NCBI GenBank assembly: GCA_946479285.1
Contig: CAMLFH010000010.1
Location: 96,665 to 160,664 of the forward strand
DNA: 64,000 bases
Reading direction: 5' to 3'
Source of the DNA: an uncultured Flavobacteriales bacterium
GTDB lineage: Bacteria > Bacteroidota > Bacteroidia > Flavobacteriales > Crocinitomicaceae
Made by a program: the position numbers and the translations under genes. How positions within the stretch are numbered: position 1 is the stretch's first letter; each line of letters starts with the position of its first letter. Below, one piece after another: positions 8,249-17,100 of this stretch. The notes beneath the pieces are model-generated. The model worked only from the letters and a program-made list of their open reading frames with translations, ran no database searches and was not told where the DNA came from.

Positions 8249-9062
8249 CTAATTTTTTATTAGTACTCTTTTCTTTCACTTCCTCTTTATCTTTAAGATC
8301 GTTATAAAGTTGATTTGGTGCATCCACAGTAAACTTAATTCCAAAAACTGTAACTGTTGTTTGGGATAGTTGCTCATCTGGATAAACAATTCTTTCCAAT
8401 GTTTCTGCAGCCAAAGATGTGCAATTAAAAGTAGCCGGGTCCTATAACTTTCTTTTCGCATTTACACTCGTTTCGATTACTTCCAAAAATTTCAAGCTTT
8501 TGTCGTCTTGTTCTTTAGTTGTTTTCAAAATAATATATTCATCACCTCTAGCTTCAAGAAATTCGTCAATATTCTGCACGGAGTGTTTTATATTTCCTGG
8601 TACTGCAGAAACTCCACTTGGCCATCTATCCGGGTGTAAATCATATACTTTCATATAACCAGTTGGATTTCCAGCTTCATCATATACTGTAACACCAATC
8701 ATTGTATGCCCAGGGTTATTTTCACCACCAGATCCCGTCTTATTTACAATGATTATTATATCTTTTCCATCCGGGTCAATTGCGATAATCGGCATTGCTC
8801 CAACATAATTATAAGCAGAAAGACTTGGATACTTGCTGGCTTTCTGATCAAGTGATAAAAACCGCGCAATATCCGAATCATAGTACCTCGCATGCTTATA
8901 ACTCTGTGCATTTAAAACGCTTTTTGTAGAGGTCAGCGCACTTATAGAAGTGCCTTTTTGATATGTGCGGAATATGGTTTGCATTAAGTTTTTACAACAG
9001 AACCAAATGTATACAAATTTATCAGATATGTGTAATTCAGGCATAAAAAAACCGTTCACCAA
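8208..9062 (-). pseudogene. Orphan Rhs fragment D with cysteine-peptidase-like tip, broken by in-frame stop
   Basis: Only about 45 residues of Rhs core remain (ARYYDSDIARFLS to IDPDGK, residues 58-100). The preceding 57 residues are not Rhs-like, and the listed ATG lies inside a terminator hairpin. The tip starts with a hydrophobic strand and GHTMIGVTVY (His119). A TAG at 8442-8444 ends the frame after residue 206. The same frame continues with DPATFNCTSLAAETL and runs on to 8208. A His-containing strand followed later by an Asn-Cys motif resembles circularly permuted NlpC/P60 (LRAT-like) enzymes. The stop therefore separates the two presumed catalytic residues. Either the gene is dead or the base is an error. 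Confidence 0.65.
8903..8933. repeat. Junction sequence upstream of Rhs fragment D, shared with fragment C
   Basis: Partner of the 31-bp junction motif at 7604-7634, differing at three positions. It sits immediately next to the truncated Rhs core of fragment D. Confidence 0.6.
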
Positions 9063-9074
9063 TTGGCAAACGGT
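9044..9074 (-). terminator. Intrinsic terminator after the main Rhs/partner pair
   Basis: On the minus strand ACCGTTTGCC, loop AATT and GGTGAACGGT form a 10-bp stem (two G-U pairs) followed by seven T. It lies 65 bp past the stop of the partner gene at 9139 and before the first orphan cassette, separating the expressed pair from the orphan array. Confidence 0.88.
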
Positions 9075-9138
9075 AATTCCTTTTATTTTCTGAATTTCTA
9101 TTCTTTAATGCGGTTTATTTGTGCTTTTGTAAGACCGT

Positions 9139-9735
9139 TTAAAATGAATCCTTAAAGAAACCCAATTCTTTACATAGTTTATAATAATTTTTTTCCTTAA
9201 AAAAAGATTCCAACTCCTCATACGTCTTAAACTTAAGCCTTTTCTTTTGAGTTTTTGATTCTTTTCTAATCGTCCCAATCAGTTTAATTTTGTTCTTTCG
9301 ATAACTCAAAAAATAAGATACATATCCCGTTTCTTCAAAGCAACGAATTCCACCACTACCCTTTCCATCTTCGCCACATGCAATATGTCGGCTGAAACTT
9401 GCATTTTGTTTCTGGCTATAAAAGGTTTTCTTTTTAATAGAGATTATGCTGCCAGATCCACAGATATCGTAATAATATTGAAACCCATTTAAGTAGCCAT
9501 TTTCAACCATAAGAGAATCAAAAGCATATTTACCATACTTTGCCAACAATGCTCCAGAGTAAGGCTGCTTACTGACTGAATCAATATAATACCTAGAAAA
9601 TAAAAATTCATCCTTGAACGAGAGAGAATCAACGGTTAAAATAGTCTCTCCTTTAGAGCCAATATATCTTTCCTTAGATTGTGAAAAAAGGACGATTGGA
9701 AATAGAAATAACAATCCTAATAAAAATAGTTTCAT
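9139..9735 (-). CDS. Exported putative immunity protein, partner of the full-length Rhs protein
   Basis: A 198-residue protein with a signal peptide ending near FSQS. It begins 25 bp after the stop of the 3066-residue Rhs gene and is followed by a strong terminator, so the two form one transcription unit. It is nearly identical to the 1853-2461 product at both ends (KERYIGSKGETILTVDSLS; YEELESFFKEKNYYKLCKEL). Its central block (YYYDICGSGS to NASFSRHIACGEDG) differs. That pattern fits a protector tuned to a slightly different tip. No domain is recognised, though the DSLMVENGYLNGF segment recalls short MORN-like strands. Confidence 0.7.
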   Translation of the reverse strand: MKLFLLGLLFLFPIVLFSQSKERYIGSKGETILTVDSLSFKDEFLFSRYYIDSVSKQPYSGALLAKYGKYAFDSLMVENGYLNGFQYYYDICGSGSIISIKKKTFYSQKQNASFSRHIACGEDGKGSGGIRCFEETGYVSYFLSYRKNKIKLIGTIRKESKTQKKRLKFKTYEELESFFKEKNYYKLCKELGFFKDSF

Positions 9736-11137
9736 TGTCTTTTAATTTTGCGTAATATAATTATGGCGACACCCAAATCGTTGTTTGGTGGACTGGATTC
9801 ACTTCTGGTGGAACTGGAGCGTTATTTGGAATAATTACAATCCGAGATGCAGGAATACCATTTGCAATTAATGTGTTTTGCATTGTATTTGCATTTGATG
9901 CAGAGTTATTAGGAACTCCCGGAACTCCTCCTCCCCAAATAAAACAGGTTGTCGCTGTAGAACAATTATTCATATAATTGGATAGTACTTGAAATTGTTT
10001 CCCATCAGCAACTGAAGTTCCATCTACAACATATCCGGATGCATCTGTTGTTCCCGTAGGTAGAAAAATTCCGGGATCAGTACATGGGTTTGGTGGAGTA
10101 GGTGAAGTACCTCCTGTCGTTCCACTTCCAGGTGGATCTTCTGTTGCACCTTTATCAAAAACAGATGCATTATGATTCGAAACGCCTTTATTTTCTTTAA
10201 ATTGAGTTCCACTACCTTGAGTCATTTTTGCAATTTTCACATCTATTTGGTCAATCTTTTTTTGTATTCGGTCAGCTTTTTTGTCACTAGGTGTTAAATC
10301 TCTCTTGAAAACTAAATCTCTCTTTTTATTGGCTAACTTTAATTGGCGTTCCTCAGGTCCTCCCTGCGCATTTTCTGGTCCTTTCCCTGTTGGGTCTTTG
10401 AAAATTATAGGATTACAGAATGAATAACTATAAGTACTCCAAGATGGATATTTATTAGCCCAAGGGTCTATTGATAAGAACCTTGCAATATCACTATCAT
10501 AATACCGTGCTCCCCTATAATCCAAACCGGTTTCTTTGTCGCGTTCATGATTCGTGGTCATGTATCGGTCACCCGCACCATTGTCATACTCACGTAAGAT
10601 TTTTCCGTAGGAGTAATAATCCATGGCATTGGTAATTGTGGGAACAGCTTGCTGGTTTACCATAAAGGCCACACGTGTATTTCCTAAATGATCGTAGAGG
10701 AAATAGGCAGCTTCGTCTTCCCGGATTTTGTAATCTCCCGGAACGTTATTATTGGTTACACGTGCCACACGATCTGTACCATATACGAAATATTCAGTTT
10801 CTTTCACCGTATTGTGTGTGGTGTTATCCGTTACAAACTTCACTATGGCCAAATCTCTTCCTGCTGCGTCTTTGAGGTACATTTCCTGCGTGGTTTGAGC
10901 TAAAGATACCACTTTTTTAGCAATGCGCAGGTCTGCACCATCGTAGAGGTAATAGGCATGATCATTAGTACCAATCTTCACGTGATGCGCATAGGAGCCA
11001 CGCACGTAATCCGTTCCATTGATGTTTCGGGAATCATCGGTGAGTAGATTACCATTGACATCATACGTATAATTGCGGGCTGCCGTGGTTCCCTGATCTT
11101 CCACTTTGGTCAAGCGGTTGGTTCCGTTGGCATAAGT
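9139..11137 (-). repeat. Segmental duplication, proximal copy
   Basis: This is the 3' end of the full-length Rhs gene plus its partner gene, matching 1853-3866 in order and spacing. It is the intact member of the pair: the Rhs frame here is unbroken across the place where the distal copy lost two bases. Confidence 0.8.
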
Positions 11138-14100
11138 ATAGATGAAATCGTCTACAAGCGTACCACTATTCGGCTGTGCTCCTGGTTTGGTTCGGTATTG
11201 ATATCGGATGTTCCCGATTTTATCGTAAACCCACGCTTCATCTCCAATAGCATAAGCTATCGTTGCGTTTATATTTGCAGGGTTATTGGCATGTTGATCC
11301 ACAAAATATCCCACAATTGCATCTGCGCCTGTCAAACGATTGATGTTATCGTATTGATATCCATAAATTGTAGGTTTATTGAAGATCGCTCCTGCCGTTG
11401 AGTTGTTGGTTGCAGCGCTAAAATTGTATTTCATTTGAACTCCTTTGATGTTTCCATTAAAAGCATTCTCCTGGGCAACGGATGAAATTCCATAATTAGG
11501 CAGTACACTGGCATCGTAGTATAAATTTTCGGTAAACAATGTACTTGAAATTTTAGTCAATCGATCACGAACATCATATTCTATCGCAGTTGTTTGAATC
11601 TCATTTCCAATTCCGGCAACAAAGAAATCCTTTTTGGAAACCGTTCCCCTGGCGTCATCGTAAGCATAGGAGCTGATTTTGGTTGCGTCGATCAATGATT
11701 GATTGCCTTGTGAAGCACTTACTTCCTCCAGGCGATTCAAATCATCGTATTTATAGAAGTATTTCATATCCACACTTCCATCATTATCCATATCCAATTT
11801 TTGTTCGAGCAAGGAGCCGCGGAAATTATAACCGGAATACTCAATCTTTGCTCTGACGGCAAATTGATCGGTTATCGCAATGTCCGATGGATGCTGCCTG
11901 ATGATTTGTGAGGCAAGCAACTCTTCCGTGTTATATGCATATTGGACTTCCTGAATAGCAGCTCCATTTGGATGACCTTCTGTTGAATAAGAGAGGGATT
12001 TCACGAGTTTCCCCAAGGTACTTACAGAAGACTGAGACACTCCATATTCGAGTTGTTTTTCCTGTATAACGAATGAATAGGAATAAGGAATAGGCATTCC
12101 CTGTACGGGAATCGGTCCGCTTCCAAACGGATCATGGGTATTGTAGCGGATCAACCAATCCTGTGTCATACGGTCGGAGAATGTATACTCAAAATAATCT
12201 GTGGTGCCCGGACTTCCTTCGGCTTTATTCACAAAACAGAATGGATTGTAGTGAACCGAATTCGCTACCAATTGTTGTCGGATCAGATTACCATAGCTGT
12301 CATACAAAAATTCACGGTAGCGCGGAGCGGGGTCATTGGTTGAATTCACATGATTTCGATCCAATTGGTCCTGAATGGCGCGAATTTTTCCAAGCCTGTT
12401 ATAGATGTATCGTTTTTCACCCCCATCCACATTGGTTTCACGGATCAATTGACCCAGCATATTGTATTGATAGTTGGTATGTTGCCGTTCCGGATTGATC
12501 GTCTTCATTAAATTTCCGTAGGAATCATAAATAAAGAGGGTAAGGATTCGGTCATTGAGACATGGCCAAATGACATACGACAACGTAGCCACCTTTTGTC
12601 CAAAAGCGTTGGTATAAACGATGCTTTCTTTTCCGTCCTGATCAGTAATAGAAACGCGTGTAAATCGGAAAGCTGCTGTACCACCTGCATTCATTACTAA
12701 CTGCAACTCTGTATTACTTAACCCCAGTTCACAGGACATGAAGATATGGTTGGTAATACAAGTAGTTTTTCGGATGAGCGGATTTGAATTATTGGTGATA
12801 TCAATTCCGTAATCGGAATGAAGCATGTCAATGGATTTGGGATCGTTCTCGTACTTGGTACCATTGTTTAAACCCACTGATGAACTGGTGTTCACTTGGT
12901 CTAAGAGCATGTTGTTGTTGGTTATGGTTCCCAGAACATCTTTACGCCAGGGTTTATGTTCCTGTACAGGTCTTCCCCAATTGTCATAGACAATTTTACC
13001 GGTATGAATTTGAATATTCCCACCTCCTTTATAGGCTTGAATTGTTCCGTGTTTTCTGCCCAAGGGATCAACGAAAGCTTTTTGGAATTCCCGGGCCATA
13101 GTTGTATCCGCATTTTGATACAGAATAGAATAAACCGAGTTTTGTTTTGCCCTATCGGTAAAATCCTTTGTAAAATCGTGTTTCCATAAATTATATTCAT
13201 TGATTGAAAGCAGTCTGTTCCCATTCTCCTTTACGCTGGTCAGGCGGTTCAATCCGTCAAAGGTATATTCCATGGTATGTCCGGATGGAGCAGTGATTTT
13301 TTTCACTTGCCCGTCATTCGTATATTCAAAATTGGTACCAAGAGAATCTGTTCTTCCGTAACCAACAGTTACACGAAACGGAAGTCCAATATTCTGTGTT
13401 ACAACGGACGAATAATTGTAAAGGAAGCTGTAGTTTGGATTCGTACAATTCGGGTTGGTGGTCCATTTATTGATCGTTGAACTGTAATAGAATTTCGTTT
13501 TCAAACCGACACTATTTGCAATCAAACCAGGTTGTGTATGCTGATTTCGTTTGAGTACCGTCATAGTGGTTAATGTATCGTAAGGGAAAAGCATTTGGAA
13601 TTGTCTGAAGAATCCGTTATGATCTGTTCCATCGAATGTAATGTAAAAATCAGCTATTTCGGTGTTCGATCGATCAATACGGCGATCCGTAAAATCAGGG
13701 CTCACAGCTCCCATGACATTGTCTACCTGCACAATAGTAGATCGCAGTTCTAAGACGCGTTTCAATGCATCCGTTAAAATAATCATCTGTGAAGGTCCTC
13801 CCGGTTCATCTTCTACATAAATGGCAGGATTACAATCAATCAATTCAACTCCATTAAAGCAAAGTGCATAATTAACAGATGAAGGGCAGGCAAAATATCC
13901 GATTACGGGATCTTTCCAAAGGCAATAATTGAATGGCAGCTGTTCCAAAAATTGATCTTCCGTACCATACTTGAGTCGAATACAAGATGTACATCCAGCA
14001 GGATCTGCGGGAGGAGTTCCAACCGGTGGGCACTCTGGCCCATTAGTATCTTCAAAAGATTGATGAGATGAGTAAGCATCTGTTCCCCAGCGTGCATCAT

Positions 14101-17100
14101 AGAAGTAGTATTCACTTTTTCGTTTTTCCGAAGCGTCGCGCTGATTTTTAGTAATACTCATCTGCTGGAACGGAGTAGAACGCATACCATACTGGCGGCT
14201 TTTTGTCATTCCGTCATATTTCGGTATAACCGGAGCCTCATCATTGTATGCATCAAAGAATTCAGTTCCCCAGCGCATATCATACATCACGGTATCCAAA
14301 TCATCATTCAATCGTATTGGAAAGAATGAAGTCCCTACCCCATTTACATCGTTGATATCGTAATTATACCAGTAACGGTCATAGCGGTTCTTCAAATCAA
14401 ACAGGTAGAAATATTGTTTTTCATCTTTTGCAGTTGGCAAATGCGGCGAAGTAGTTGTAACACTAAACACCTGCCAGGAAGGCTCATGTTTGAGTCGTAA
14501 AGAGCTAACCGTCAGATTACCTCCGGTTCCGAAATGATCACTGATTGAAACTGTTCTTGACGGAATATCTTCCAAGCCCATCAACACTTTATAGGCTCTT
14601 CCAACGGCTGTTCCTTTGTAATCTGCTTCATAGTATTCGTAAGCGGTTTTGGTCTCAATGAAGTCCCATCCACTTTGAACTCCGCTATTGCAATAGGCAT
14701 TTAACGGATTGCCTGTAAAGCTGAAATTCATAAAAGCGTCCAGCGGACCGTACTTGGTGATTAGAGTATTTAAAATAGCCGGTTCCAGCTGGCGATCTGC
14801 AACTGCTACGATACGCTCCATTTCCTGAGCAGTAAAACTGGGGCTACGGCTAATCAGCTTACCGAATATAGGCTCAGAAGGATACTTACCTCCGGTTTCA
14901 ATGATTTCTACAATGGTTCCGTTTTGTACATTGGTATTGGCAATAATAGAAGAAAAATTAGCCTCTGTAATCTGTTGATTGCTTAAAATAACAGGCAATG
15001 ATGCGTGTGTGAGGCTGCGTGATGCTACAATTTTAGTAATCGCTGCTTCTGTAAACTGTGGTTGCTTCGAAAGAACTTCCGTAAAGGAAGAGGTGTTGAA
15101 ATAAGCAGAACTAGCCATTGCCTGAGTTACCTGATCGGATAAGTACGCATTTTTCATAAAAAATGCTTCTATAAACCCCCACTGTGAACGTCTGGTCAAC
15201 AGTGGTAATATAGTCAATAAAACATCATCAGAAATATAGGATTGTTGATTAATTACGGATTGCGGTGAGAACTGTAGACTGGTTAAACCTGCTGTGGCAT
15301 AATATTTTGCAAATTCGTTTAGAATCAAATTACTAAGGTTACCCTGAAGAAGGAGTACTTTGATTTTGTTTTCATAACTCACAGCAGAAGATTTCATCAT
15401 GTAATACAATGTAGAATCAGGCAGCGGAGACTGTATAATTAAGGTATCCATAATTTTTTGAGCGTTCCCGGTTTGGATCAACGCAATTTGTCTTGGCGTT
15501 ATTTCAGCATGATAAACTACTGGATTTGTAAACCCACTCCCGAATGGATTCGGATCTAAATTTAAAACCCCAGGAACGGTTGTCCCGGTAATTACGGCTT
15601 GTTTGTATTTGTAATCATCATATGTGCGGTTGATTTCCTCTGTTTTCTTGATGAAATAAGAGTGAAATAGAAATTCAGGGTTGTGAGTATTATCAGCGTA
15701 TAATTCAGGATAAAATTCAAACTCCATGAATTTGGGTAATTCGAAAGTACTTACATGCCCGTCGAATGCTGGAATATCCAGCCAAGGATATGCTGCTGGA
15801 CCTACATAAGTTTGATTGGTAGGTATAGTCATTGAAATTGAAAGAGGTAAATTTAAATAGTAATCACGGTATTCATACTGCCCTCCCGGATTGTCGTATT
15901 CCTGATCCCAGAAAATGTGTTCTTTATAGGGATTGGGACGAGTATACCCATTTTTATAGGCTAATGTAAAATCGTAGGAGATGAGTTTTTCGGTGTGTAT
16001 TTTATTGGTTATATCATATTCTTTGGCGGATTTCAGTTTTCCGTGGAAAAGGTAATCCTGGTATTGCTGACTGGTTGGATTAGGTGTATATAATTGAGTG
16101 GTATTACCATAATGTTCGTAGACTGTTTTGTTTACAAAGTTGTTAGAACCTTCAACTAAAGTAGGTCCATAAACCGTAACTTTTTTGAATCCCATATCTG
16201 AAGACGATAATTGTGTTTCGAAAAAACGCGGGATATTTACAAAATATTGGGTTCTTCTTGACACTTTTGAGCTCGGGTCAAAGTCGTATGTCCATTTTTG
16301 ATGTCCGTTATTCGAAGCAGGAAAATTGTCTTTTACCAAATTATCCTCATCATTTTTCAGAATAGTTTGAACGATCGGGCATACTGTAATAGCGGATTGA
16401 TTTCCAAATGGCGGAGCAGCAGAGGTACCTGAGCAATTATTTTTGAATGCTACTGTTGAATTGTAGCGAGTTCTGTTATCACTTGCATTTACCGGGTAGT
16501 ACTCAATTTTGGTAATTCCCCCAAGTTGATCCACAATTTTTGAGAGAATGATTCCAGTATAACCATTGAGAGGAGAAGAATCGTCATATTTAACAGAGGG
16601 GCTTTTGAATGTTTGATAAGAGAAAAAAGTAGTGGGAAGTAATGTGGTATCTGTAATACCATTGATCGGAATATCCCGCACTTTATCCAATAATACAATA
16701 ATCTGTCTGAAAGGTTTATATACTATATCATCATTGTTTACATAATAATAGTTATCCGGGATTAATGCTCTAAGGGTTTTGTATTCCAGTTTCTTCTTAG
16801 AAATCAAATGTAATCCGGATTCCACTGGTCCACCAACCTCTCCGTTCACTTGATAGAATTCTACAGATGTCAACATGTATGGATTTTTGGTGTATCGGAT
16901 TAGTTCTAATTCACTCAACTGAACGGATTCATCCATTTTTGTTGGTACATTGTCATGTGTATATCCTTGAAGCGGGACCAGGTAATTCCACCACAATTCC
17001 ATCATTGAATTTGAAGGAGATGTATTTGTGAAGGCATTCAAATAGGTAACCATGTGTTTGTAAATGGGAAGCATTTGTGCCCATGGCAAGCCAATCCCAA

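Noticed and set aside
8414..8414. Independent gene starting at TTG 8414
   Set aside because: It is in the same frame as the tip D gene and directly continues it after the TAG, so it is better explained as the downstream part of one broken gene.
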